NCBI GenBank assembly: GCA_020446945.1
Contig: JAGRDS010000006.1
Span: 1-64,000 of the forward strand
Length of the DNA: 64,000 nucleotides
From: Parvularculaceae bacterium
GTDB lineage: Bacteria; Pseudomonadota; Alphaproteobacteria; Caulobacterales; Parvularculaceae
Direction: 5' to 3'
The position numbers were made by a program, and so were the translations under genes. Within the stretch, counting starts at the first letter, position 1. Each line of letters starts with the position of its first letter. Positions 35,648 through 44,738 of the stretch are shown here, piece after piece. The notes beneath the pieces are model-generated. The model was not told the origin of the DNA and searched no databases. It saw only the letters and a list, made by a program, of their open reading frames with translations.

Positions 35648-36733
35648 ATGACGATGACCGCAGTTTCGGTTTTTGAAGTTCGCAAAGACGATCTCGCCCG
35701 CACACGGATCAGCGAGCGCGCAGCGCCCGCGCCGGCAGACGGTGAAATACTGGTCAAAGTCGACCGCTTTGCGCTCACCGCCAATAACATCACTTACGGC
35801 GTCGTCGGCGAGAAGATAGGCTACTGGAATTTTTTCCCCGCCGAGGCGGGGTGGGGCATTATCCCGGCCTGGGGCTTTGCCGATGTCATGCAGTCGAATT
35901 GTCCGGAGATCCCAGTTGGAGAAAGGCTTTACGGCTATTTCCCGATGGGAACGCATCTGATTATGAAACCCGTAAACGTCGCGGAAAATCGCTTGATGGA
36001 CGGTACGGATCATCGCGCCGGCTTGCCGCCGGTGTATAATTCCTATGCGCGCACGAAATCGGAACCGCATTACGATGCAAGCATGGACAATGAGAGGATG
36101 CTGCTTTTTCCTCTCTTTGCGACATCGTATTGCCTTTATGACTTTCTGGCCGACAATAACTGGTTCGGCGCTGAGCAGGTGATCGTCGCCAGCGCTTCGT
36201 CGAAAACCGCGATCGGGCTAGCCATGGCGCTCGGCGATGATGACGGGTCGCCCGAAATCGTGGCGCTGACCTCGTCTGGAAATCTCGGCGCGGTAAGTAA
36301 ATTGCGCCTTTATTCAGCCGTCCACGCCTATAATGATATCGCATCCCTCGACGCGGCCCGGCCGAGCGTTATCGTAGATATGTCCGGAAACGGCGCCGTT
36401 CTTTCGGAACTGCACAGGCATCTCGGCGAAAATCTGATGTATTGCGCGAATGTCGGCGTCACGCATTATGAAGAAAATGAGATGGGGCCGCATTTCAATC
36501 GGGAAAAGAGCGCGATGTTCTTCGCGCCCGGACATATCCAGAAACGAGTGCAGGACTGGGGGGTGGGCGTTTTCGAAAAAAAGGCGTTCACATTCTGGCG
36601 CGATGCTTCGCTCAAATGCCGCGACTGGCTGAAATTCGAGACGGCGACAGGTGTCGCTGGTCTTGAGGTTGCCTACCGGAAAATTCTCAAGGGAGAATCC
36701 GAGCCTGATCGCGGCGTCATTGTCGAACTCTGA
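35648..36733 (+). CDS. DUF2855 family protein (MDR-like)
   Basis: A 361-residue protein resembling the medium-chain dehydrogenase/reductase fold: an N-terminal GroES-like part (APADGEILVKVDRFALTANNITYGVVGEKIGYWNFFPAEAGWGIIPAWGFADV) and a Rossmann-like part (QVIVASASSKTAIGLAMAL). The zinc ligands of alcohol dehydrogenases are not evident. The family has been linked to olefinic fatty-acid and lipid metabolism but has no settled reaction. The start ATGACGATG has two ATGs; I took the first. Confidence 0.8.
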   Translation: MTMTAVSVFEVRKDDLARTRISERAAPAPADGEILVKVDRFALTANNITYGVVGEKIGYWNFFPAEAGWGIIPAWGFADVMQSNCPEIPVGERLYGYFPMGTHLIMKPVNVAENRLMDGTDHRAGLPPVYNSYARTKSEPHYDASMDNERMLLFPLFATSYCLYDFLADNNWFGAEQVIVASASSKTAIGLAMALGDDDGSPEIVALTSSGNLGAVSKLRLYSAVHAYNDIASLDAARPSVIVDMSGNGAVLSELHRHLGENLMYCANVGVTHYEENEMGPHFNREKSAMFFAPGHIQKRVQDWGVGVFEKKAFTFWRDASLKCRDWLKFETATGVAGLEVAYRKILKGESEPDRGVIVEL

Positions 36734-36806
36734 TAATTGCGGCTTCGGCGAAAGCGCGGCGCTCAGGCTTTTCGCCTGCCGGACGACGCGCTTTCCGCAC
36801 AATCCC

Positions 36807-36829
36807 GACTGACGAACTGAGCGTCAGTC
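36807..36829. repeat. Hairpin between convergent genes
   Basis: A perfect 8-bp stem (GACTGACG / CGTCAGTC) with a 7-base loop overlaps the stop codon of the leftward NTF2-like gene and lies 74 bases after the DUF2855 stop. It has no T-run on either strand. It may serve as a weak bidirectional transcription end. Confidence 0.45.
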
Positions 36830-37312
36830 GAATGAAACGGCGTTTCCGCGATAGTCAAAATAATCGGTATGGCGAACAACTTTTCCGTCCTTTACCTTTA
36901 TGACAGTGACGATCGGCGCGCCGCCCGCAAAGGGCTCACCCTTTTTCGTCTCGCCCTTGTAAGTGAGATCGGCGATGAAAACGACATTGTCCGCGCTCTC
37001 ATAGCGTCGCTTGACGTCGTAATGAACCGAAAAGCTCTTGTAACCGGCCGCGTAATCGCCGAGGCCCCTTAAAATCGCGTCCTTGCCGTCGAACGTGAAT
37101 TCTTCAAAACCTGGAATCTGGTCGTTGGATGTCGGGTCCGTAAAAACGGCGTCGTCGGCGTAAAACGGCGCCATTTTGGCGACGTCAAATGTGCTGTATG
37201 CGGCTAGATAGTTGCTGGCGGTGTCGACGACGCTGCTCTGCGCATCGTTTTGCGCATGCGCGACGGCGAAGAAAGCGGTTGCAACCGCCATCGTATTAAA
37301 TATGAGTTTCAT
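36824..37312 (-). CDS. NTF2/SnoaL-like exported protein
   Basis: A 162-residue protein with a signal peptide (MKLIFNTMAVATAFFAVAHAQ) and an NTF2-like cone fold: ASNYLAAYSTFDVAKMAPFYADDAVFTDPTS, the typical N-terminal helices and strand of SnoaL/NTF2 proteins, then VHYDVKRRYESADNVVFIADLTYKG and VKDGKVVRHTDYFDY. Such folds are small binding proteins or isomerases; the ligand is unknown. The start MKLIF was chosen over an upstream ATG (37336) because it gives a normal signal peptide. Confidence 0.78.
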   Translation of the reverse strand: MKLIFNTMAVATAFFAVAHAQNDAQSSVVDTASNYLAAYSTFDVAKMAPFYADDAVFTDPTSNDQIPGFEEFTFDGKDAILRGLGDYAAGYKSFSVHYDVKRRYESADNVVFIADLTYKGETKKGEPFAGGAPIVTVIKVKDGKVVRHTDYFDYRGNAVSFD

Positions 37313-37431
37313 ATCGGGCGCCCCTTGGCTTCTCATGTCAGACCCTCAAGACGCGCGTCCCCTCAATCTGGCAAGCCGCGTTCGGGGCGGTTGCGCCAGG
37401 ATGTTCGCCTTCTGCGTCGAAGCGCATTCCC

Positions 37432-38211
37432 TCAAGCGTTTTTGAGCGCCATCTTGATCGGACCTTCCGCGCGCCCGTTAACGAACTGGTCGACATAAGG
37501 GTTGCCGGACGAATTTATCTCGTCCGCTGGTCCGCGCCAGATGATCCGGCCCTTGTGGAGCATGGCGATTTCATCGGCGATTTTTCGCGCCGACACCATG
37601 TCATGCGTTATGGAAATGGCGCTCGCGCCGACAGCTTTGACGCGATCGACAATGAGCCGATTGATGACATCGGCCGTAATCGGATCGAGCCCGGTGGTCG
37701 GCTCGTCGAAGAAAAGGATTTTCGGTTCGGCTGCGATTGCGCGCGCGAGCGCCACGCGCTTTTGCATGCCGCCCGATAATTCGGCCGGTGAAAGGTTTGC
37801 AACTTCCGGCGGGAGGCCGACCTGCGCGAGGCGCTCAAGCGCCGCCGCGCGCGCTGAGGCGCTCGATTTGCGATCGCCGTATATGAGGCGAAAGGCGATA
37901 TTCTCCCAGACTTTCAAACTGTCGAAAAGCGCCGCACCCTGAAACAGCATACCGATCTGGCGCGTTTTTCGCGTGCGCTCGAAAGGCGGGAGTTTCAAAA
38001 TGTTGATGCCGTCGATGAGAATTTCTCCGGCGTCGGGCGTGATCAGGCCGAGAATGCATTTCAACAATACGGATTTGCCGGTGCCCGATCCGCCTATAAC
38101 GACCAGCGAGTTTCCTTTCTGAAGGTCGAAATCGACGCCGCACAATACCTCTTTTTCGCCGAAGGATTTCCTCAGGCCTCGGACGGAAATTTTCGGCGTT
38201 TCCTCGCTCAT
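37432..38211 (-). CDS. mlaF: ABC transporter ATP-binding protein MlaF-like
   Basis: The ATPase of a Mla/MCE lipid transporter. The 259-residue protein has Walker A GGSGTGKSVLLK, the signature LSGGMQKRVALARAI and Walker B ILFFDEPTTGLDPI, with the Mla-specific FQGAALFDSL Q-loop and ITHDMVSARKIADEIAMLHKGRIIW. It lies one base after the mlaE stop and is likely co-translated. The ATG was chosen by the family start MSEETPKISVRGLRKSFG. No MCE-domain mlaD gene follows; the next gene downstream is an NTF2-like protein. Confidence 0.92.
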   Translation of the reverse strand: MSEETPKISVRGLRKSFGEKEVLCGVDFDLQKGNSLVVIGGSGTGKSVLLKCILGLITPDAGEILIDGINILKLPPFERTRKTRQIGMLFQGAALFDSLKVWENIAFRLIYGDRKSSASARAAALERLAQVGLPPEVANLSPAELSGGMQKRVALARAIAAEPKILFFDEPTTGLDPITADVINRLIVDRVKAVGASAISITHDMVSARKIADEIAMLHKGRIIWRGPADEINSSGNPYVDQFVNGRAEGPIKMALKNA

Positions 38212-38212
38212 A

Positions 38213-38995
38213 TTAAAAATCCACAAAGAGCGAAGTCATGATGTAATTCGATGCCAGAATTGCAACCGCCGAAGCGACGACCGCTGATCGCGTAGCGCCG
38301 CCGACGCCTTGCGCGCCGCCGCGGCTCTTATATCCGTAATAGCAGCCCATGACGGATATCAGGAAACCGAAGACGCCCGCTTTTATCAGTCCAGATGTGA
38401 CATCTTCCGTTGTCAGGAAGGAATCGATGTTGCGGATATAGGTCGCGCCCTCGAATCCGAGTGCGTAGACCGCAACCGCCCAACCGCCGAGGATGCCGAT
38501 AAGGTCGGCGACAAGCACGATGAACGGCAACATGATCGTTGTCGCCAGGATGCGGGGTGAGATCAGGAATTTGAACGGATCGACAGCGAGCGTCGACATC
38601 GCATCTATCTGATCCGAGACGCGCATGGCGCCGAGTTCCGCAGCCATGCCGGATGACGATCGTCCCGCAACCATGAGAGCGGCGAAGCCGGGGCCTAATT
38701 CGCGTACAATTGAAACGGCGAGAATTTGCGGCAGGAATGTTTCGGCGTTAAAGCGCGCCGAACCGTCATAGATGTTGAGGGCGAGCGCGGCGCCGGTGAA
38801 AACGGCTGTAAGGCCGACGACGGGAAGGGAATTGAAACCGATCCGTATCGCTGCGCTTATGAACTCACGGGTATAAAACGGACCCGACACCCATGCGAAT
38901 GCGCCGCGCAATGCGAAAAGCGATATTGCGCCGATTTCCGCGAGTAGCGCGATCGCCGCGCGTCCGAATTGCGCTGCCGGATTCAAGGTTTCCAT
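38213..38995 (-). CDS. mlaE: ABC transporter permease MlaE-like
   Basis: A 260-residue integral membrane permease of the MlaE/Ttg2B family with about five to six helices. The family motif IVRELGPGFAALMVAGRSSSGMAAELGAMRVSDQIDAMSTLAVDPFKFL (about 113-165) is present, as are the C-terminal GGAQGVGGATRSAVV segment and helix. It acts with MlaF to move phospholipids between membranes. It lies 3 bp after alr and just before mlaF. Confidence 0.92.
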   Translation of the reverse strand: METLNPAAQFGRAAIALLAEIGAISLFALRGAFAWVSGPFYTREFISAAIRIGFNSLPVVGLTAVFTGAALALNIYDGSARFNAETFLPQILAVSIVRELGPGFAALMVAGRSSSGMAAELGAMRVSDQIDAMSTLAVDPFKFLISPRILATTIMLPFIVLVADLIGILGGWAVAVYALGFEGATYIRNIDSFLTTEDVTSGLIKAGVFGFLISVMGCYYGYKSRGGAQGVGGATRSAVVASAVAILASNYIMTSLFVDF

Positions 38996-38998
38996 CCC

Positions 38999-40132
38999 CT
39001 ATTCGCCGGCGATTGTCGCATCCGCCGGCGCACCATTCCAGAGGTAGCGGCGCTCGACCCTCAGGCCAAGCGCGGATTGGCGTTTTGCGAGCCCGCCAAT
39101 GGCGGTCAGCAACTCATAACCAATCGTACCGCAGGCTTTTGCGACGGCGTCGATGGGCATGGCCGGCCCGAAAAACTCGGCCCTGTCGCCGATATCCGGG
39201 CGGTTCGGCGCGTCAGTCGCGTCAAGAACGATCAGGTCCATCGACACGCGGCCGGCTATCGGACAGGGTGCGCCGCCCAGAACGGCCGCAGCGCGGTTCG
39301 AACCCGCGCGGGGAAAACCGTCGCCATAGCCGAGGGCGACCGTCGCCAGAACGCTTTTTCGGTCAGCGGTGAAGGATGCGCCGTAACCGACTGTTTCACC
39401 TGCCTCAATTTCCTGGACCTGAAGCACCGGCGCACTAAGGCGCACAACCGGTTCGATTTGATCGACGGCCGTTTCGTGCGGGCTCACCCCGTATAGGCCG
39501 ACGCCGAGGCGCGTCATGTCATAAGCGAAAGGCGCGCCAAGCAGCGCGCCGCCCGATGAGGAAAGGCTCAAGCGTGCGGCGGGGAACAGGGCCGCCAGTC
39601 TCGCCATTGCGGCGCGCTGGCGCGCATTCATCGGATGCGCAGGATCGGATGCGCAGGCGAGATGGCTCATGACGAGCGAAACATTAAGCCCGTCGGCCGC
39701 CGCCGCGTCCTGCGCCTCATTGAGCGGCATGCCGAGGCGGTGCATGCCGGTGTCGATATGGATCGCGGCCGGCGCGCTTTTCATTTCGATCGCCCAAAGG
39801 CGCGCCTGATCGATTGTATTGACAACCGGGATGAGACGGAATTCACGAAATGCGTCGAGATCGGTCTCAAACGGTCCGTTGAATATGTAGATGTCCGGGT
39901 CGGAGCCGAGCGCTTCTCTCAGCGCCGCGCCTTCGCCGCAATAGGCGACGAAAAACGAGCGGCATTTTCCGTGACGCATCAAGGCGGCGCCGACCGCCGC
40001 CGCGCCCAATCCATAGGCGTCGCATTTTACGACGCTCGCAGCTTCGCTCGCAGGCGCCATGTCAGCCAGCCGGCGATAGTTCCGGCACAACGCCGCCAGG
40101 TCGATATCGAGATAGGGTTTGAAAGCGCGCAT
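38999..40132 (-). CDS. alr: Alanine racemase
   Basis: PLP-dependent racemisation of L- to D-alanine for peptidoglycan. The 377-residue protein shows the PLP-binding Lys36 in VVKCDAYGLG (for VVKADAYGHG), HIDTGMHRLGM, LGVGLYGVSP and the catalytic Tyr250 in TVGYGASF. Cys instead of Ala after the PLP lysine and Leu instead of His near it are small departures from the usual motif. The ATG (MRAFKPYLDIDLAAL) was preferred over an upstream TTG at 40150. It is between dnaB and mlaE in a leftward chain. Confidence 0.92.
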   Translation of the reverse strand: MRAFKPYLDIDLAALCRNYRRLADMAPASEAASVVKCDAYGLGAAAVGAALMRHGKCRSFFVAYCGEGAALREALGSDPDIYIFNGPFETDLDAFREFRLIPVVNTIDQARLWAIEMKSAPAAIHIDTGMHRLGMPLNEAQDAAAADGLNVSLVMSHLACASDPAHPMNARQRAAMARLAALFPAARLSLSSSGGALLGAPFAYDMTRLGVGLYGVSPHETAVDQIEPVVRLSAPVLQVQEIEAGETVGYGASFTADRKSVLATVALGYGDGFPRAGSNRAAAVLGGAPCPIAGRVSMDLIVLDATDAPNRPDIGDRAEFFGPAMPIDAVAKACGTIGYELLTAIGGLAKRQSALGLRVERRYLWNGAPADATIAGE

Positions 40133-40201
40133 GGCGAAATGATTGCTCAATGATGCGGCAGCTTTAGGGAGTTTTGGCGGAGGGGCAAAGGCGATGCGCG
40201 A

Positions 40202-41701
40202 TCAATGCCCCGAAAAACCGTCATAGCGGCGATCGAGATTGGAAAATTTCGTCAGTTTCTCTTCGAACGCCAGTTCAACCTTGCCGATCGGTCCGTGGCG
40301 CTGCTTGCCGATAATGACTTCGGCGACACCATGCGCCGCGTCGCAATCGGAGATCCATTTGGCGTGCGCCTCTGAATCCGGGCGCGGCTCGGCGCGTCTT
40401 AGATAATACTCTTCGCGATAGACGAACATGACGACGTCGGCGTCCTGTTCGATCGAGCCGGATTCGCGAAGATCGGCGAGTTGCGGGCGCTTGTCGTCGC
40501 GCTGCTCCACCTGTCTCGACAATTGCGACAGGGCCACGACAGGGACATTAAGTTCCTTCGCCAACGCCTTGAGACCCATAGAGATTTCGGTGATTTCCTG
40601 AACCCGGCCGTCATTGCGTTTGGCGCCGCTGCCGGTCAGCAACTGAAGATAATCGACGATCAGCAGGCCGAGCCCATGCTGGCGCTTGAGCCGCCTTGCC
40701 CGCGCGGCGAGCTGCGCGATCGACAGCCCGCCCGTATCGTCGATATAGAGCGGCAGCGATTCCAGTTCGCGGGCGGCGTGATAGATCCGTTCAAACTGTT
40801 CGGGATCGATTTCGCCGCGCCGGATTTCATTCGACGGGACGTTCGACACCTCGGCGATGATGCGGGTCGCAAGCTGTTCGGCGGCCATTTCCAGCGAAAA
40901 CAGGCCGACGACAGCGCCGTCGAGCGTTTTCACAGAGCCGTCCGCCTGACGCTCGGCCTTATAGGCGCGCGCCGCATTGAGGCCGATATTCGTCGCCAGC
41001 GCCGTTTTGCCCATAGATGGGCGGCCGGCGAGAATGATGAGATCGGACGGGTGAAGCCCGCCGAGCGTATGATCGAGATCGCGCAAGCCGCTGGAGACGC
41101 CGGCGAGGCCGCCATCGCGCTGAACGGCGGCGTCCGCGAGATCGATCGCTTCGGCGATTGCGGTGCGAAAGCTTTTAAAGCCGCCGCCATATTTGCCGGT
41201 TTCGGCGAGTTTGTAGAGCGATTGCTCCGCCTCGGCGAGTTGCGCGGCGGGCGCGTCCTCGAATGACGCATCGCGCGCGCGATCGATCATTTCCGACCCG
41301 ACGGAGATCAGGCCGCGGCGAACGGACATGTCGAATACGACGCGCGCGTAATCCGGCGCGCCGGCGGTCGAAGGAACGTTCGCGGCGAGATTTTCAAGAT
41401 ATCGCCGTCCGCCCGCCTCGATATAGCCGGGCGACGCAGCGAGCGAGGCGTCGATCATCAGGGGCGAGGCGAGGCGCCCCTGATTTATAAGCGCGCCGCA
41501 ACTATTGTAGATAAGCTGGTGAACGGGATCAAAAAAATGTTCCGTCTTCAGGAATGCGGCGATGCGATAATAAATTTCATTGTCGAACAATATCGCGCCC
41601 AGAACCGCCTGTTCCGATTCAAGACTGACGGGCGTGCGTTCGCCGCCGGAATTCGGCGTCGCATTCGGTTCCGCTCTTAATGGATTTGCGCCGTCCGCCA
41701 T
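40202..41701 (-). CDS. dnaB: Replicative DNA helicase DnaB
   Basis: The hexameric 5'-3' helicase of the replication fork. The 499-residue protein has the N-terminal DnaB domain (SLESEQAVLGAILFDNEIYYRIAAFLKTEHFFDPVHQLIY), a linker helix, and the RecA-like core with Walker A AGRPSMGKTALATN (225-238), the Walker B segment LGLLIVDYLQLL and VAHELNVPVV-like KALAKELNVPVVALSQLSRQVEQR. Its start lies just downstream of a terminator for the rpsF-rpsR-rplI genes; its promoter is therefore unclear. It precedes alr, 69 bp apart. Confidence 0.96.
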   Translation of the reverse strand: MADGANPLRAEPNATPNSGGERTPVSLESEQAVLGAILFDNEIYYRIAAFLKTEHFFDPVHQLIYNSCGALINQGRLASPLMIDASLAASPGYIEAGGRRYLENLAANVPSTAGAPDYARVVFDMSVRRGLISVGSEMIDRARDASFEDAPAAQLAEAEQSLYKLAETGKYGGGFKSFRTAIAEAIDLADAAVQRDGGLAGVSSGLRDLDHTLGGLHPSDLIILAGRPSMGKTALATNIGLNAARAYKAERQADGSVKTLDGAVVGLFSLEMAAEQLATRIIAEVSNVPSNEIRRGEIDPEQFERIYHAARELESLPLYIDDTGGLSIAQLAARARRLKRQHGLGLLIVDYLQLLTGSGAKRNDGRVQEITEISMGLKALAKELNVPVVALSQLSRQVEQRDDKRPQLADLRESGSIEQDADVVMFVYREEYYLRRAEPRPDSEAHAKWISDCDAAHGVAEVIIGKQRHGPIGKVELAFEEKLTKFSNLDRRYDGFSGH

Positions 41702-41716
41702 GGACTTTATCAACCA

Positions 41717-41750
41717 CAAAAAAAACCGGCCGTCGAGCGGCCGGTTTTCC
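41717..41750 (-). terminator. Intrinsic terminator after rplI, inside the dnaB leader
   Basis: On the minus strand a 9-bp stem (AACCGGCCG / CGGCCGGTT) with a 5-base loop is followed by a run of eight T. It lies 34-67 bases after the rplI stop and 16-49 bases before the dnaB start, so any rpl transcript must cross it to reach dnaB. This is the strongest intrinsic terminator in the window. Confidence 0.88.
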
Positions 41751-41783
41751 TATTCATCCACAGGCGCAACCTGCGTCCTGTTC

Positions 41784-42365
41784 TTACTCGCTCGCGTCGG
41801 CGTCGGTTTGCGCCGCCGCGTTCTCGTCGAAGAATTCGGCGCCGGCGGCTTCATCGGCCGGGGCTTCATCTTCAACGCGCGCAAGAACGTCTTCGCCGCG
41901 CGCCTGGCGCTCGGCTTCGTCGGCCGAACGCGCGATGTTGATTTCAATCGTCGCCGTCACTTCCGGATGAAGCACGATGCGGACTTTTGAGATGCCGAGC
42001 GTCTTCAGCGGCTTGTCGAGGCGGACCTGCGTGCGATCGATTTTGACGCCTTCGGATTCTGCGGCTTCAGCGATGTCGCGCGTCGAGACCGATCCGTAAA
42101 GAAGGCCGGCGTCCGACGCCTGACGAATAACGACGAAGGAGCGCGCGTCGAGTTTCTTCGCTGCGCCTTCCGCTTCCTTGCGGCGCTCAAGGTTGCGCGC
42201 TTCAAGATCGGCGCGCTGGGCGTCGAAAATCTTCCTGTTTTCGTCATTGGCGCGCAGCGCCTTGTTGCGGGGCAACAGGAAATTGCGTGCAAAGCCGGGA
42301 CGGACTTTTACGACGTCGCCCATCTGGCCAAGGTTTTCAACTCGTTCGAGAAGGATGACTTCCAT
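41784..42365 (-). CDS. rplI: 50S ribosomal protein L9
   Basis: A 193-residue L9: N-terminal domain [40 protein letters not shown], a long central helix ([31 protein letters not shown]), and the C-terminal domain [33 protein letters not shown]. The acidic C-terminal extension (after about residue 155) makes it longer than E. coli L9 (149), which is common in Alphaproteobacteria. Last of rpsF-rpsR-rplI, with its own terminator. Confidence 0.97.
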   Translation of the reverse strand: MEVILLERVENLGQMGDVVKVRPGFARNFLLPRNKALRANDENRKIFDAQRADLEARNLERRKEAEGAAKKLDARSFVVIRQASDAGLLYGSVSTRDIAEAAESEGVKIDRTQVRLDKPLKTLGISKVRIVLHPEVTATIEINIARSADEAERQARGEDVLARVEDEAPADEAAGAEFFDENAAAQTDADASE

Positions 42366-42370
42366 GGCGC

Positions 42371-42595
42371 CTACTCCGATGCATAGGGAAGCAGCGCAAG
42401 GAAGCGCGCACGCTTGATCGCGCGGGCGAGCTCTCGCTGCTTTTTTGCCGACACCGCAGAAATGCGGGAGGGAACGATCTTGCCGCGTTCGGAAACGTAA
42501 CGCTGCAAAAGCTTGGGATCCTTGTAGTCGATTTTCGGCGCGTTTTCACCCGAGAACGGGCACGTCTTGCGACGACGCATAAATGGTTTCGCCAT
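42371..42595 (-). CDS. rpsR: 30S ribosomal protein S18
   Basis: A 74-residue S18 with the standard core: [67 protein letters not shown]. It pairs with S6 on 16S rRNA. It is between rpsF and rplI with short spacers (14 and 5 bases), a typical ribosomal cluster. Confidence 0.97.
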   Translation of the reverse strand: MAKPFMRRRKTCPFSGENAPKIDYKDPKLLQRYVSERGKIVPSRISAVSAKKQRELARAIKRARFLALLPYASE

Positions 42596-42609
42596 TTTCA
42601 GTGCTCCTT

Positions 42610-42978
42610 TCAGCCTCTGCGGCCGCGATCGCCGTCGCGGTCCTTGCCGTCGCGATCGCGGCGGGAAAGAACGGGCGAGGGTGTTTCGTCATGTTCCTCA
42701 ACGCGGATCGTCAGGCTGCGAAGAATGTCGTCATTGAGTTTTTCCTGGCGCTCCAGTTCCTGGATGACAGGCGCGGCCGCGTCGATGTTGAAAAGGCTGT
42801 AATGGCCCTTGCGGTTCTTCTTGATCTTGTACTGAAGCGAGCGAAGGCCCCAATATTCGGACTTCGTGATTTTGCCGCCATTGTCGGCGACGAGTTTTTG
42901 AAGGGTTTCGGTCAACCCTTCGACCTGCGCGGGGGAAATATCCTGACGCGCGATAAAGATATGCTCGTAAAGAGGCAT
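42610..42978 (-). CDS. rpsF: 30S ribosomal protein S6
   Basis: A 122-residue S6: [97 protein letters not shown] is the usual fold, and the C-terminus is a charged [17 protein letters not shown] tail, common in Alphaproteobacteria. The frame is open further upstream across the trkH leader, but the ATG here matches all S6 proteins. First gene of rpsF-rpsR-rplI. Confidence 0.96.
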   Translation of the reverse strand: MPLYEHIFIARQDISPAQVEGLTETLQKLVADNGGKITKSEYWGLRSLQYKIKKNRKGHYSLFNIDAAAPVIQELERQEKLNDDILRSLTIRVEEHDETPSPVLSRRDRDGKDRDGDRGRRG

Positions 42979-43221
42979 CAAGCCAGCTCCGTATTGGCGA
43001 TGGAGACATCCCGTTTGCGCAGCTGGATGCGCCGGACGCCTTCGGCCCGAAGCCCGGCGGGACCATCCCGCATACCGCCAGAAGGTCGCTGACGGCGGCT
43101 CCGGCCATCGCTCGGAAGCGCGCGAGGTAGCCGAAGAGCCGGGCCGATGCAAGCCGTCGTCCGGGAAATCGGCGCGCCGGCGCTTTTCGAGGACGAAGAA
43201 TGGGGCTAGACGCCCGCAATC

Positions 43222-44667
43222 GTGTTGACGCTTACGCCAGTCTTCCGGATGCTCGGCGGCCTGCTGATCGCCTTTTCGGCTTTCATGCTGGTCCCGCTCC
43301 TTGTCGCGCCGTCCCCTTTCCACCAGCCGGGCGGGGCGTTCGTATTGGGGGCGCTGGCGTCGGCCTTTGCGGGTCTCGCCCTGATCGCGCTCAGCCCGGC
43401 GAGCGGCGCGTTCGAGATGACGCGCCGGCAAGGCTTTCTCGTAACCGCGCTCGCCTGGACGATCCTGCCGGCTTTCGGGGCCCTGCCGCTGCTCGGCGTC
43501 GAGCTTTCCGCGGCCGACGCCTATTTCGAGGCGGTCTCGGCGATGACGACGACGGGTTCGACGGTGATGACGGGGCTCGACTTCGCGCCGCCGTCGATCC
43601 TTCTGTGGAGATCCCTGATGCAGGCGATCGGCGGCGTCGGCGTTATCGTCCTCGGCATTATCATGATGCCTTTCCTGCGCGTCGGCGGCATGCAGCTTTT
43701 CCACACCGAAAGTTCGGACACGTCGGAAAAGATCGTCGCCAAGGCGTTTGATCTCGCCGCATGGATTTTCGGCCTTTTCGTTTTGCTGACGCTCGCGTGC
43801 GCCGGCGCCTATCATGTTTTCGGCATGCACTGGTTCGACGCCGTCAATCACGCGCTGACGACGGTATCGACCGGCGGATTTTCCACCCATGACAGCTCGT
43901 TCGGATATTTCGAGGACGCGCGCCTGACCTGGGTCGCGACTGTTTTCATGCTCGCCGGCGCGTTGCCGTTCGTCGCCTATATCCGGCTGGCGCGCGGGCG
44001 AACCTTCGAGTTTGTCGGCGATATCCAGATGCGTGCGCTGTTGATTTTTCTCGTCGCGATCAGCCTGCTCGTCACGGTGACGCGCGTCATCCGTTCCGAT
44101 ACGCCGGTTTTCGAAGCCTTGACGACATCGGCGTTTCATATCGTATCGGTTGTAACGACGACCGGTTACGCATCGGAAGACTATCAGCTCTGGGGCCCGT
44201 TCGCCGTCGGCCTTTTCTTTATACTGACTTTCGTCGGCGGCTGTTCGGGTTCGACGGCCGGCGGGGTGAAGATATACCGCTTCCAGATACTCGGACGCCT
44301 CGCCGCCGCGCATCTTACGCGCATCGTGTCGCCGAGCCGCATTCATCCTGTGCTCTATCATGAGCGCAAGGTCGAGGATAATGTCGCGTATTCCATCCTG
44401 TCCTTCCTTGTCGCGCTTTTGATTTCGCTGCTGGCGTCGACCTTCCTTCTCGCCTGGCTCGGCGTCGATCTCATCACCGCGCTCACCGCGACATCGACCG
44501 CGCTCGCCAATGTCGGTCCGGGCCTTGGCGCGACGGTGGGGCCGGTTGGAAATTTCGCCAGCCTGCCGGATGCCGCCAAGTGGATATTGTCGTTCATGAT
44601 GATCCTTGGGCGGCTGGAGTTTTTCACCATCCTCGTGCTTTTGACGCCGGCGTTCTGGCGCGCGTGA
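43222..44667 (+). CDS. trkH: TrkH/KtrB family potassium uptake protein
   Basis: A 481-residue potassium transporter with about ten or more membrane helices. The four selectivity-filter-like loops are visible: [43 protein letters not shown] (strong TTTGY filter) and [14 protein letters not shown]. TrkH needs a cytosolic TrkA-type regulatory subunit, which is not in the window. The start is GTG; it is divergent from rpsF, and the 243-bp gap between them holds both promoters but no clear gene. Confidence 0.92.
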   Translation: MLTLTPVFRMLGGLLIAFSAFMLVPLLVAPSPFHQPGGAFVLGALASAFAGLALIALSPASGAFEMTRRQGFLVTALAWTILPAFGALPLLGVELSAADAYFEAVSAMTTTGSTVMTGLDFAPPSILLWRSLMQAIGGVGVIVLGIIMMPFLRVGGMQLFHTESSDTSEKIVAKAFDLAAWIFGLFVLLTLACAGAYHVFGMHWFDAVNHALTTVSTGGFSTHDSSFGYFEDARLTWVATVFMLAGALPFVAYIRLARGRTFEFVGDIQMRALLIFLVAISLLVTVTRVIRSDTPVFEALTTSAFHIVSVVTTTGYASEDYQLWGPFAVGLFFILTFVGGCSGSTAGGVKIYRFQILGRLAAAHLTRIVSPSRIHPVLYHERKVEDNVAYSILSFLVALLISLLASTFLLAWLGVDLITALTATSTALANVGPGLGATVGPVGNFASLPDAAKWILSFMMILGRLEFFTILVLLTPAFWRA

Positions 44668-44738
44668 ACGGCGGCGAATTGCCAGCCCATCCCTGCTGAG
44701 CTAGGGGAGGCGCGAGAAATCAAACGGGAGCGGCGCAG

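Noticed and set aside
42979-44361. Long upstream extension of the rpsF frame over the trkH region.
   Set aside because: S6 begins at MPLYEHIF in all relatives; the extension is Arg/Glu-rich and antisense to trkH.
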